Shown here piece by piece: positions 21,294-31,366 of a stretch of DNA of 33,261 nt. The stretch is from Saccoglossus kowalevskii (lineage: Eukaryota; Hemichordata; Enteropneusta; Harrimaniidae): the NCBI RefSeq assembly GCF_000003605.2, contig NW_003109084.1, positions 384,334 to 417,594 of the forward strand, in the 5' to 3' direction. The position numbers were made by a program, and so were the translations under genes. A model generated the notes under the pieces. That model did not search any database and had not been told where the DNA came from. It saw only the letters and a list, made by a program, of their open reading frames with translations. The stretch's first letter is position 1; each line of letters starts with the position of its first letter.

Positions 21294-22277
21294 TTACTTT
21301 AATTCAAATCATAAGATCCATAGCAGAACAGACATCAATGTGTTAATGTATGGCAAGGAACCACCAGAAATACTGAAGGTAACGAAAGTTTGACGATGTT
21401 TGCCCTTAATAGTGCCCTCAGTGTTCAATAACCAAAACATTGTTTTTTTTCTGTCCTGGAATTAAATGCAATTTTGCGGCGATAAGAAATACCTAATTAC
21501 TAAAATGTTTTTTTCTGTTTATTCGCATGTCATTAAGAGACTGATAAACTACTTACTGATAAACTCGCTTATAAACTACATTCCTAACTGTTTTTTTTTT
21601 TTTCGTGACAAAAATAATCGTATTCACATAAATAACGTTGATGGCGCTATAACAATACAACGTTGAAGAAAATGTTTTGATTAATTTGTGGATACGATTT
21701 ACTGCTCTTTGATCAAAATTTATCAGTATACATATAGTCTAGCTTCCGTCAGAAATTCTGTGACGATCGAGTGGTGATTTGTAATGAAATGATTTTGAAA
21801 TGCGACGCTTCATGAAACATGACGCAGTGTACATGCATATTTTCGGGGCGGATTGCGTAATTATGATTCTGTATGTCAGTTTTAGTTATTTCGACGGCAA
21901 CATTGCATGTCGCAGAACTACACGTACTAGAGTGTTTCTATAATTGATTGGTCGTGGGAGCTCATAGCCGAGAGACCGAAAAAGGACACAGTGCGTGCGT
22001 AGAACGACTTGACAGCGTCGATTTGAAATTATATCTGCGATAGTGACTGTGTCCCAATTTTTATGTTTCATGGTCGCCGGGAAGTTGACTGACCGGGCAG
22101 ATGCCCCAACAGCTGCACGTCGCTCAGTCGCCATTATCTGCTAGAAAAAAGGAAAGGCAAACTAAATTAAAAAAAAAGAAAGATTTTGTTGACAAGCCTA
22201 GTAAGACGTCAGTTATAAAAATAATTGCGACCAGTCACTAGATCGTTGAGCGGGATTGCCGTTTTCTTCTCCTAAAT

Positions 22278-22410
22278 CTATAAATAGATTTGCATAATTA
22301 GACCATCTAATTGACGTCACTTTCCGTTGCCTGAGAACGTTCGATGCTTATAATAATGTGCCGGGCATACATCTACGCAGTTGTCGCTCGACTATAATAC
22401 TACAGTAAAC
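22278..22410 (+). promoter_or_regulatory. candidate promoter of isoform B
   Basis: Within about 240 bp of the exon B start codon: a TATA-like CTATAAATAG (22278-22287), an octamer ATTTGCAT (22288-22295), a full CRE TGACGTCA (22312-22319) and a second TATA-like stretch (ctataatac, about 22391). The region from about 21.7 to 22.7 kb is richer in CpG than its flanks. No splice acceptor is evident before the ATG at 22520, so transcription probably starts here. Confidence 0.45.
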
Positions 22411-22519
22411 CAGCTAGGCCAAAAGATGGGTTTTTGAAGTAACGAACAAAAAAAAGCCGGTTGACATTCGCTCGTGTACACACTGTCAGCGACCACAGGA
22501 AGATTTAACTTGCCGCTAA

Positions 22520-22710
22520 ATGAGTACTGCTACGTTCGACGATGACCACGATTTGGACAATGGCATCGATATTACCAAACCGCCGCCGCCACCTCACACC
22601 TTGCTGGCGACGCCGGTCGCGGTGGATACATTGGAACGTATCGGCAGCAAGGCGAGCCTCTGTGCGTACCACCACTGCGTCATTGTAGGGCCTCCATCAT
22701 CAAATTCAAT
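22520..22710 (+). CDS. OCA2/P-protein-like transporter, alternative first coding exon B (no dileucine)
   Basis: An in-frame TAA sits directly before the ATG (22517-22519), so the start is fixed. Sixty-three codons plus AT (phase 2) precede the donor GTAAGC. The peptide opens MSTATFDDDHDLDNGID, has a KPPPPPH run, then LLATPVAVDTLERIGSKAS and a His/Cys-containing end. It joins exon 26634 in frame (AT+C = Ile). Codon use is GC-richer than the surrounding AT-rich intron, as expected for a promoter-proximal exon. Its LL pair has no acidic residue at -4, so this form would lack exon A's classic sorting signal. Confidence 0.68.
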
Positions 22711-25099
22711 GTAAGCTTCGTTTCACTTCACATCCTGCAATTTGCACCAAACATTTTAAAAATTCACACTTTTCAGATATTTAAAAAAAAAGCGAAACCA
22801 GGAAAGCTGGTAGTTGTAGATTTGGACAACTTCGTGCGAGACCGGTATAGTAGCGCCACCAAGAAAGGGATGCGAATGCTAAGTGGTTTTGCATGGTCGT
22901 ATTTCGCAATTACTTTGTATTCTAAGTGTGCAAATGTCAAAGCAAATCGGACTTGCGTTTAATAACTTTAATAAACAAATCTGGGTGTTTCCTCCAGCCT
23001 CATTCTTTTGACACATGGCGAACTGATTTTAATATTGAATGAAGTTTCATTCTCTATAACCAAGCACTCTAAAACAGTTGATTGCCAACCATGTACGTTC
23101 AGTGTATGATATATTAAACATAATTAGTTGTAATAACTTATAATTAAAAAAAACACACAATTAATTGCCTTGTAAATTATTTTGAGATGTTGTTCAAAAT
23201 TAAACTTTTTAATTTCAATTAAACAAAATTATTATTTATACAATTATTTATACCAAAACATAGTTAAAAATACCGATATATAGATGAACAACTCAGTAGG
23301 TAAAAGATTTACAAATTCAGAGTCAATGCTTTTTATCTACACTGTCTATAACTGCTCACATCATCTCTATTTTCCACTAAAATATTTAATATTCTACTTG
23401 CATGCTATCTTCTTGTTTTCAGCTATAATTTATTTAACTCCTTTTCTTGAGTAGTTTTTATTTATATAAAACAATAATGAGAAACTTGGGAATACTTCAT
23501 TTCAAACAGAATGTCTTGTGAGCAAATATTGCTCTGTGATTGTTTCCCAATGATCCCGTCATACTAGTCAGGCTGTCTACATAGAAATGATAGTGTAAGC
23601 TCTCTGATAATAATTTTATTAACGCATAACGCAACTCGTAGATGAGATGAAAGAGGTTACAAAAAGGAATTCAAAACTTCAGTGACGACTTATTTCCTTA
23701 CTGTCTCTTCAAACTCACCTTTCTCACCTCACGTTTCCATCAGGACTATCAGTGACTTTATTTTGTTGTATGAGTTGATTATTCTAAATATATTTTTAGT
23801 GATATGGATACTAAAGTTGTAACAGCTAATAGTTTATATAAGTGATGTTTTACTTTAATTCGGTGTTGAATTACTTAAGAAGAGAAATCTGATTATAATA
23901 ATTCACTATGTCATATGTGTATAGTGGGATCACTGTCCTACTGTGAGGAAAATTGTTAGTGTAGACTCCCTTTTGATCTCCTTATCTACCATGTGATGTA
24001 AGAAACATAATTTACAGTCCCACCTCTTTTTCAAATATCCAATAGTGGTAGTTCAGTGCTGGTAGTTGACTTCTGTCAGCAGATTGTTTTTTTGTGTGTG
24101 AACTGATATGGAAATTTATTGTGTGTAAAAATATATATGCTCCTTTAAATCTAGAATTAAAGCTGAATAAAATGATTTATTTACTTTGGTTTTGAGGTTT
24201 GCAGTGTTTTGGGTATTTTGCTCTCATCTATACATCAACTTCTCATAAAAAGAAATCTAATACAACATGTACTATGTTATTAGCTGACCACAGTGTCCCT
24301 CTATAGACAGGTATGAAAAATGACCGTCTTTCATGGATATGATAAATATGATAATGATAATTAAGACCATATCATTAACGCTGCCCAAAACACTTAACTT
24401 GACACAAAAAGTGATCAGGGAATGTGAAGGAAACATTTTGTGACAGATATTTTAAAATAGAAAAATTAGAATTCAACTTGAACTAGTCCACCATGTTACT
24501 GGCATGCCCATTTCAATTAGTTCCAAAACATGTTTTTTTTTTTCTTCACACCTCAAACAACCATACCATACTACCCTGACTGATCCAATTCATTAACTGT
24601 CTGTTCAATCAGTGTTCAGATTGCTGTACATACTTGGTATGATAAACATATTGCATAACTTAATTTGAAATTTTTGTTGTGCAGTCGGGCTGAAATTTTT
24701 CTGTCATAGCACGTTAAAAATGAGAGAATTTCAGCGCAAATCACTGCAAACTAACTGGCTTTGTGCCCATTCCTTCCTTTTTCCCATTCTATTAAGTCTA
24801 TGGATATACATAAACAAATTCAAAAAAGTAACTTTTCTTTTCAAATTTGCCTTGTGTATGCTATCTGGCCTGTACCCTTTAGTGAGATGGCTTATATTTC
24901 AACCTGAACAAAATCTAATTTTTCTTTTGAGGAATCTCAATTTTATGTTACATTTGGTTGACTTGATGGTCTGGCTATTTAACATATTAGTGTTGATGTG
25001 GTTCATATACATTTTTCCTCCCAGATTTTGACCAGAATGGCTGACATTTGTATGGCGGTCATTTTATTTTTTTATTTATCTTCATGCCATTTTCCATTT
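22711..25099 (+). other. intron after first exon B; no exon recognised
   Basis: Strongly AT-rich. The longest open frame (24720-25031) is hydrophobic low-complexity translation of T-rich DNA. Confidence 0.5.
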
Positions 25100-25250
25100 C
25101 CATACTCTCCAACAGTTGCTATGATGTCACACTTTACCCACAGTCCTTTGCTAGAGAATCAACATGGTGGACTACACGCAATACTAAAATATCTAGAGAA
25201 TGAACATTTGTGGAGCTCTTTTATTTGGAAGCATTATGTTTTCTCTTTTA
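25100..25250. mobile_element. fragment of fold-back MITE family 1 (copy C)
   Basis: Contains ATGATGTCACACTTTACCCA, GAGAATCAACATGGTGGACTAC, ATATCTAGAGAATGA and TTTGTGGAGCTCTTTTATTTG in the same order as the right halves of copies A and B. The left half is missing. Confidence 0.75.
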
Positions 25251-25689
25251 ATCTTTTTACTTGAAGCAATCATTCTAGAATTGAGATTATGCATTCCATA
25301 GATTTTATGTTGAGCTGGTTTAAACTAACTTTGCCCAATTCATATTCTCAGGGTTGTGAATTTGTACATGCAACGATTCGCATCAGTAGCAAACAGGCAT
25401 GCACGTAATGTACAATGTATAATCAATCTGCTTTGCCAAACCATTCGTGAATGAATCGGGTGAGGGGTAAGAATAAAAAATATATAGGCAGGATACTGTA
25501 ACCATGAGTAAGGTTAAATTCTCGTATATTCACTTGTATTAATAATCACACCTTCTTGCAGCAAATGGGTATTTCTTGAATTACCTAGTACCCCTACGTG
25601 CCTTTACAAAGTTGTCTGTCAGGACATTCAGAGATTGTTAGTACAATTATAGTTTTAAAATGGTGTATTGATAGCACTCTGAGAATATT

Positions 25690-25866
25690 TACTGTAGAAT
25701 ACTTTATTTTCGCTGGAATTAATTTTCGCTGAAAAGGCTTTTTGGGCGTTTTGTATGGAATGTATTTTCACTGATTTTTAATGTGAAATATAGGAAAATA
25801 AGTATATTCGCTGGATTTTATTTTCACAGAATCATCCCTTCAGCGAAAATAAAGTATTCTACAGTA
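25690..25866 (+). mobile_element. TA-MITE family 3, copy 2
   Basis: Ends TACTGTAGAATACTTTATTTT and AAAATAAAGTATTCTACAGTA are near-perfect inverted repeats bounded by TA. The interior has GGCTTTTTGGGCGTTTTGTATGG. Confidence 0.92.
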
Positions 25867-26104
25867 TTTTAATTTCATGCACGTTTCATTCAAGGCCGTA
25901 ATATATTGTCATCGTCGTCAAGATATTTCTTACACGAAAAATTCAACAATTCCTATAATTATTCTGTTTGATTTTTTTATCTAATTATTAAATGTTTTTT
26001 AAAAATTGCCAAGAAGTAGTTTAGTTATACCAATAATGTGACAACTCTATCATTGACGTAATTTACTTCAAGAGGGAAAGGGATACTAATTCAGAGAAAT
26101 AAGT

Positions 26105-26298
26105 TACTGTAGAATACTTTATTTTAGCTGGAATTAATTTTCTCTGAAAACACTTTTCAAGTGTTTGTATGGAATTTATTTTCACTGATTTTTGACAAGT
26201 TGAATGTAAAACATAGGTAACATTGTATATCCGCTGGATTTTATTTTCACTAAATCATCCCTTCATCGAAACTAGCGAATATAAAGTATTCTACAGTA
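26105..26298 (+). mobile_element. TA-MITE family 3, copy 3
   Basis: Same ends (TACTGTAGAATAC..GTATTCTACAGTA) and orientation as copy 2. It lies 335 bp upstream of exon 26634-26735. Confidence 0.9.
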
Positions 26299-26633
26299 TT
26301 ATAAAATTCCTTAGCCTGCATACATGTAATGTATGTAATAATTGTATTTATGTGCTTTTCTAAAAACAAAGGGAAAAAAACAACGTTGTAATGTAGGTTT
26401 TATGAATGAAAATTTGCATAAAATATGCAAACACAAAAAAGGGATATATGCTGTGGCTTCATGGACAATATTACGCCTGTCTTATAATGCACTACTCTAG
26501 TACATATGTAACTGTTCGCAATTACAAATTGTTGAGAAATTTTTGAACTCCATAATTCCCATTCTGTTTATAGTCAAAGAGAACACTGCAGTAGCTGGTA
26601 ATTCATACTTGTCATTGTTTTCTTTTTTTACAG

Positions 26634-26735
26634 CAAAGATCAAGACACAGTTGATGTGCACACATTTACTTTCCATGATCATGAGAAGAAAATTAAGAAA
26701 AAAAGATTGGGATGCATAGTGCATGGAACCACCAA
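26634..26735 (+). CDS. OCA2/P-protein-like transporter, shared exon (cytosolic tail)
   Basis: Flanked by acceptor tctttttttacag and donor GTGAGT. The exon is 102 nt (a multiple of 3), phase 2 in and phase 2 out. It encodes KDQDTVDVHTFTFHDHEKK followed by the basic run IKKKRLG and CIVHGTT. This resembles the tail of OCA2-type proteins, which is charged and becomes basic just before the first membrane helix (positive-inside). Both upstream first exons and the downstream exon fit its phases, the main evidence that these are one gene. Its length means skipping or circularisation would not shift the frame. Confidence 0.78.
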
Positions 26736-27209
26736 GTGAGTCTATCCGTCTATAACTACCCATACACACACCCACTTAAAACACTTTTTCCATCCCACCC
26801 ATCAACCACAAACACACCCACTGACTGACTGATCGATCAATTGGTTTATTTGGTCATACAGTCATTCATTTTTATAATTTCCAAATATATTTTTTTTTTA
26901 TTTATTGTATAATTATTACATAGCAATCCTTTTATACAATGTCACAAAATTTGCAGAAATGAGAACATAATCTTCGCAAATTAAACCATGGCATTTATAC
27001 CTATGTTTGATTTTGTGTTGTAACTTTTTACAGCCAATACAATTATAATTCTGTATATAAATACAAGCTGTTGAAATATAACTGTAAAAGCATGTAATAC
27101 CTAAACCTACCCTCAGATGTCTGTTTCGGGATATAACCGTCTCAGTTGATTCACCATATTTTCTGTTTAATCTATTGGGAAGGCATGCATTGCTTTATAG
27201 CGTATATAA

Positions 27210-27232
27210 TCTCTACTTACTTACTTACTTAC
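27210..27232. repeat. (CTTA)n microsatellite
   Basis: Short ACTTACTTACTTACTTACT tract in the intron between 26735 and 27890. Confidence 0.85.
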
Positions 27233-27586
27233 TGATTATCACACTATGACGTACAAAAGATTAATAGTTTAAACAAAATAATGGTGTCCCATGACTCCAT
27301 AGTGCAATCCCAGGGATTAACAACTTCCCCTTTAAAAAGATTTGATGCTGTTTTCTTTTTGTCTCTGTTATTCTGTTATAATGAACAAAATATTGAACTG
27401 ACCTCCCATGGTATGAATGTAGTAGTAATGTGTATAGAAAATCAGCAAAGTGTGTCAATATACTGTCATTGATTTTTAATTTCCTGCCCAGTAATTTAGA
27501 CTTTATAATTACTTTTCCAAAGCAATTGTTTATTGTTTGATGACATTACCACGGTTTATTAATTGAACGCTTTACCATGGTACATG

Positions 27587-27798
27587 TATTGTAAAATACT
27601 TTATTTTTGCTTGGAATTAATTTTCGCTATTTTCGCTGAAGGAATAATTCAGTGAAAATAAAATCCAGCAAATATACCTTTTTTCCTATATTTTACATTC
27701 GACAAGTCAAAAATCAACGAAAATTAATTCCATACAAAACACCCAAGAAGACTTTTCAGCAAAAATTAATTCCAGCTAAAATAAAGTATTTTACAGTA
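27587..27798 (-). mobile_element. TA-MITE family 3, copy 4 (inverted)
   Basis: Ends TATTGTAAAATACTTTATTT and AAATAAAGTATTTTACAGTA with an interior in the opposite orientation to copies 2 and 3. It ends about 90 bp before exon 27890-27947. Confidence 0.88.
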
Positions 27799-27889
27799 AC
27801 CATGAAGAAATAACCTCAACATATGCAAGCATTCTCTATAAAGAACTTCTATTTATTAATTGATTATTGTTTTTTTATTTTATCTTTAG

Positions 27890-27947
27890 GCAATTGATGA
27901 AACATATTAAAGTAGCCACCATTTTCAGTCTAACTGTTCTCTGTGCT
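27890..27947 (+). CDS. OCA2/P-protein-like transporter, shared exon (start of first membrane helix)
   Basis: Flanked by acceptor tatttttatctttag and donor GTAAGT. One base completes Lys (AA|G), then nineteen codons give QLMKHIKVATIFSLTVLCA, ending in phase 0. The segment is a basic flank followed by a hydrophobic helix. It lines up with the first helix of human OCA2 (WLKVMGLFAFVVLCS): K-V, F and V-L-C fall at the same positions. The rest of the transporter (SLC13/ArsB-like IT superfamily) would be downstream; I found no convincing next exon before 33261. Another multi-pass lysosomal protein with a dileucine tail remains possible. Confidence 0.7.
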
Positions 27948-28972
27948 GTAAGTACATGTTTATCAACTTCTATAGTATTTGCAGAGTGGAAAATTTGAAA
28001 ACAATAACAATATGGTCAATTATCTATATATGGTACTTGTGTCTCTGTAGAATACTTTAATTAAATTATTTTTTAATACCCGGATTTATTGCAATTTTCA
28101 TAAAATTTTGATGTGGTGTTTGTAATTTGTTTCCAGATTCAAGTATTGATCGTGATATATAAATACATGTAGTACATGTATTAATCAGATTTTTGCTCGA
28201 GTACTTTAGCATGTTTCCATGGAAACAATGACTTATGATTTTCTCATAGTCTTGTGTTCATAATATTGCAGCCATTTTTAATTACCAGTAATAATTCATA
28301 AAAACTCGAAAGATTAATTATAATTAAAAAAATATCAGTTTTGTAACTTTGAACTCTCAAAAAGTTTAAGTTGACAACAAAATATTACCTTTGCAAGGAA
28401 TTCCATGAAAATTATGATTTATTATAATATTATAATTAAATGCTTGCAAATTTTGCAATCTAGATTGGCATCTGTGAAATTTTCTGATTTAGATCTGTCG
28501 AAATTGCAGTTGTGAGAAATGAATAATTCATTGCTGAACCTTGGCCCACAATGCCGAGCAGCCCTGACCTGACTGTAATCCACAGCTTACAATACATTAT
28601 ACATCAACTTTGCACAAGACACATACATGGTTGTTATTTTTGCTTGTACCGCGATAAATACAAATTCATAAATGTGCAGTGTATATGTAGCAGAGTTCCT
28701 AAATGTTGCATTTGTATATAGACATTGATTACCTCTCAAATAAATACAGCAAGACATTAAAATCAATATCGATTGTCCTGCAATATCCCTTGGGGATGAC
28801 TATAATATGTCTAGTAGAGTACAATTATTGAGGCTAGATAAAATCTACGAAAACTATTTATTGTATCTGTGAAGCAAATGAGTTATCACATTTTAAAAAG
28901 ATTTCTCAAACAATGGCCTTCCTTTATAACCGAAGATATTCTAATCTGTGGTATAGGATCGGATAGCAGAAA
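27948..28972 (+). other. intron after the membrane-helix exon; no exon recognised
   Basis: AT-rich. A small TA-MITE end fragment (CTGTAGAATACTTTAATT) is near 28046. An acceptor-like site at 28137 opens only eleven codons in phase 0 before a stop. Confidence 0.45.
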
Positions 28973-29158
28973 GATACTAGCATGTTATTTTAGCTAATTT
29001 AGCTAATCTGTAATTTCGCTAATTCAAGATGTCGCTAATTTAACAGAAAGTATATTCTCACAATGTCGACACTTTAGCTAAATTTAGATTTTGTTAATTC
29101 ATGTCAAGAGTCAAATCCACTAAAATTGCATGCAGCTATTTCCACGTGTTCTACTGTA
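28973..29158. mobile_element. TA-MITE family 4, copy B (degenerate)
   Basis: The right end read in reverse, TACAGTAGAACACGTGGAAA..GCATGCAATTTTAG, matches the left end of 14830-15058. The left end (TACTAGCATGTTATTTTAGC) is diverged. Confidence 0.6.
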
Positions 29159-29611
29159 TTCCAGCTCTGAGGCTAATTTACATATTAAAGATGGGGGCCT
29201 TGAGCTGCTTTTTTATTTGAGTATTGAGCCAAAATGATATCACATGTAGACACTTATCATAAATACATGCCCATGATAAAGCACCATGTTTTTACTAAAT
29301 TTTGACACACAGTTAATATTAGATTGGGATTATATAGATTTTCAATATGAAAAAATTGGTGAAAAACTCATCTTATGCCCCTTTAACAATGCTTTTCATT
29401 AGAAGTCTGTAACCGGTTAATTTGCCCAACTACTTTAACCAATTTTCGGCTACTTTGAAAATCTGAAATTGATAATTCACTTAGAGAATCTTTTGTTTGT
29501 GCAAGGTACAACTTAGGCGAAATATTTTTATTTGGAACGATAATTTTTTTTTGTATAGTTCTATAGGAATACATGTTTGCACAAAACCATGAAATATTTC
29601 TAAAATATCAA

Positions 29612-29668
29612 CATATACCATTAAAAATGCCATATATACAGTATATATGGCATTTTTAATGGTATATG
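29612..29668. repeat. perfect 57-bp palindrome at the edge of the 21-bp satellite
   Basis: Two 28-bp arms, CATATACCATTAAAAATGCC... and its exact complement, around a single A at 29640. The arms are made of the satellite unit, so the array flips orientation here. Confidence 0.95.
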
Positions 29669-29831
29669 CCACAAATATGCCACAAATACCATCAAATATG
29701 CTACATATACTATCAAATATGCTACATATACTATCAAATATGCTACATATACCATGTACATGTATAACATCAAATATGCTACATATACCATCAAATATGC
29801 TACATATACCATCAAATATGCTACATATACC
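29669..29831. repeat. 21-bp satellite, left part
   Basis: Tandem units CATCAAATATGCTACATATAC with a few variants. The array is continued at 31128-31366 beyond the inserted element. Because 21 is a multiple of 3, both strands read as 7-residue peptide repeats, which I regard as non-coding. Confidence 0.92.
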
Positions 29832-31127
29832 CAGTGTTCTCCCCAGAAAAATGTATCAGAGTGGTGGCTAATTTGCATATAATTTACATATCATTAGCAT
29901 ATGTCTGGAGATAAAGAAAGCAACAATGACAGGCTTGCATGGATGAAATTATGTCTTTATTTTTTAACAAATTTATGTACAAGATTAAATGAATCTGCTG
30001 CTGTGTGATTCCTATGTAATGTTGATTCTTCGGACTTTCATGGAAGCCCAGTGATCTGCAGCTTTTGAGAACGCCGTGATTTTCTTTGCTTCCCACTTCT
30101 AATGACATGGCCTTCTTGTGCATCTCTGAGTGTGCGTGTTTAGATAGCATATTTCGTAATATTTATACATGGCATAGAATTCCATACCAAAGAACTATTT
30201 CTGGATGTTTTTAAGTTGAATTTTCCACATATGTGACACAGCATTCCTAAAAGATAAGAAATAGGAGCGAATCAATACTTGTATTTAAAAAATATCGCCA
30301 CGATCAACACGAAAATAAACAAATTGACGCCATTTTGAAAAGTCGCTAAACTAAAAAATTGACACGATAAAATTTACCCAACTATTTCAAAACACAATAC
30401 TAGTATTAGTTATTTTGATAAATCGTAGCCAACAATTTTTGAACTTCCAGAAAGAAAGTCGTTTCCAAAAAAATGTTTCGACGATCGGCAAAAACTGAAG
30501 CCATACAAAAGTTTACTAAACTAGGTCAAAATACGCTTCCAAGTAAAACGCTACAAATAAATACTTTTTTTACCTTTGCCATCGGATGTTTCTCTCAGCC
30601 ACGTATATTTTGTTGTCCATTGTGCATCAAATCCAGAGTTTATTTTTTTGCACCCTTCGTTGTAGCATCATCTTGGACACGTTTAGTACCACTGCCGACA
30701 GGGGTACCGGTGACAGCGTTGCTGGTGGGTTTATCGCTCGCAACCAGGGGCCCAGCAGGGCGTTCTACGCGGAACCACGACGTAATATTTCTGCTTTTTG
30801 ACATCGTTGCTTCTTCCAGCCGAATATGCTACTGAGAAAATACTCGCTATTACCCCAATTAAATAGGGCGAAAGTGTTTATTGTCGAAGTACGAAGCTGT
30901 ATTAGTCCATTGTCTTTGCGTAATCACTGACATGTTTCCATTCACACCTGATTTGGCTCACAGTACCGGACGCTGATGATGCTGACTAACAGATTCGCAC
31001 GTGTATTTACAAGCTAAAACAAAGAGTAACAGGAAATGCCACAGAGTAGTGGGCAATCTCTCAGAGTAGCGGCATAAATAATAGAGTAGCGGCCCCGCTA
31101 CGCTAAAACGCTTTGGGGAGAACACTG
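29832..31127. mobile_element. hAT-superfamily element, 1296 bp, inserted in the satellite
   Basis: Perfect 14-bp terminal inverted repeats CAGTGTTCTCCCCA / TGGGGAGAACACTG and a perfect 8-bp target duplication CATATACC (29824-29831 and 31128-31135), both hAT hallmarks. Subterminal copies of AGAGTAG(T/C)GG occur near 31043, 31063 and 31083, with CAGAGTGGTGG at 29857, as expected for transposase-binding repeats. On the minus strand, MLCHICGKFNLK (ATG at 30244) and, in another frame, MLSKHAHSEMHKKAM (ATG at 30150) look like a broken CxxC...HxxxxH zinc finger of the kind in hAT proteins. No transposase core is present, so it is a non-autonomous deletion derivative. Confidence 0.9.
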
Positions 31128-31366
31128 CATATACCACATACTATGCTACACATACCATTAAATATGCCACATATGCCATCAAATACGCCACATATACCAT
31201 CAAAAATGCCACATATACCATCAAATATGCTACATATAAAATCAAATATGCTACATATAACATTAAATATGCTACATATAACATCAAATATGCTACATAT
31301 AACATCAAATATGCTACATATACCATCAAATATGCTACATATACCATTAAATATGCCAATAAACAT
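31128..31366. repeat. 21-bp satellite, right part
   Basis: Same unit as the left part (ATATGCTACATATACCATCAA) with variants ending ATAACAT or ATAAAAT. It begins with the duplicated CATATACC of the hAT insertion. Confidence 0.92.

Noticed and set aside
21886-22134. Minus-strand frame starting MATERRAAVGASARSV just upstream of promoter B, as a divergent gene
   Set aside because: It has a reasonable start context in CpG-rich DNA but no recognised domain and no clear donor; may be a divergent noncoding transcript.
28138-28172. Continuation of the membrane helix after an acceptor-like site
   Set aside because: Only eleven codons before TAG in the required phase; no polyadenylation signal close by to make it a terminal exon.
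29621-29878. Minus-strand frame with VAYLMVY repeats, and the plus-strand MLHIPSN frame, as repeat proteins
   Set aside because: They follow from a 21-bp satellite, are open on both strands, and one runs straight into the inserted hAT element.
30473-30835. 120-codon plus frame inside the hAT element as transposase
   Set aside because: No hAT dimerisation or catalytic motifs; the only protein-like remnant is the broken zinc finger on the other strand.
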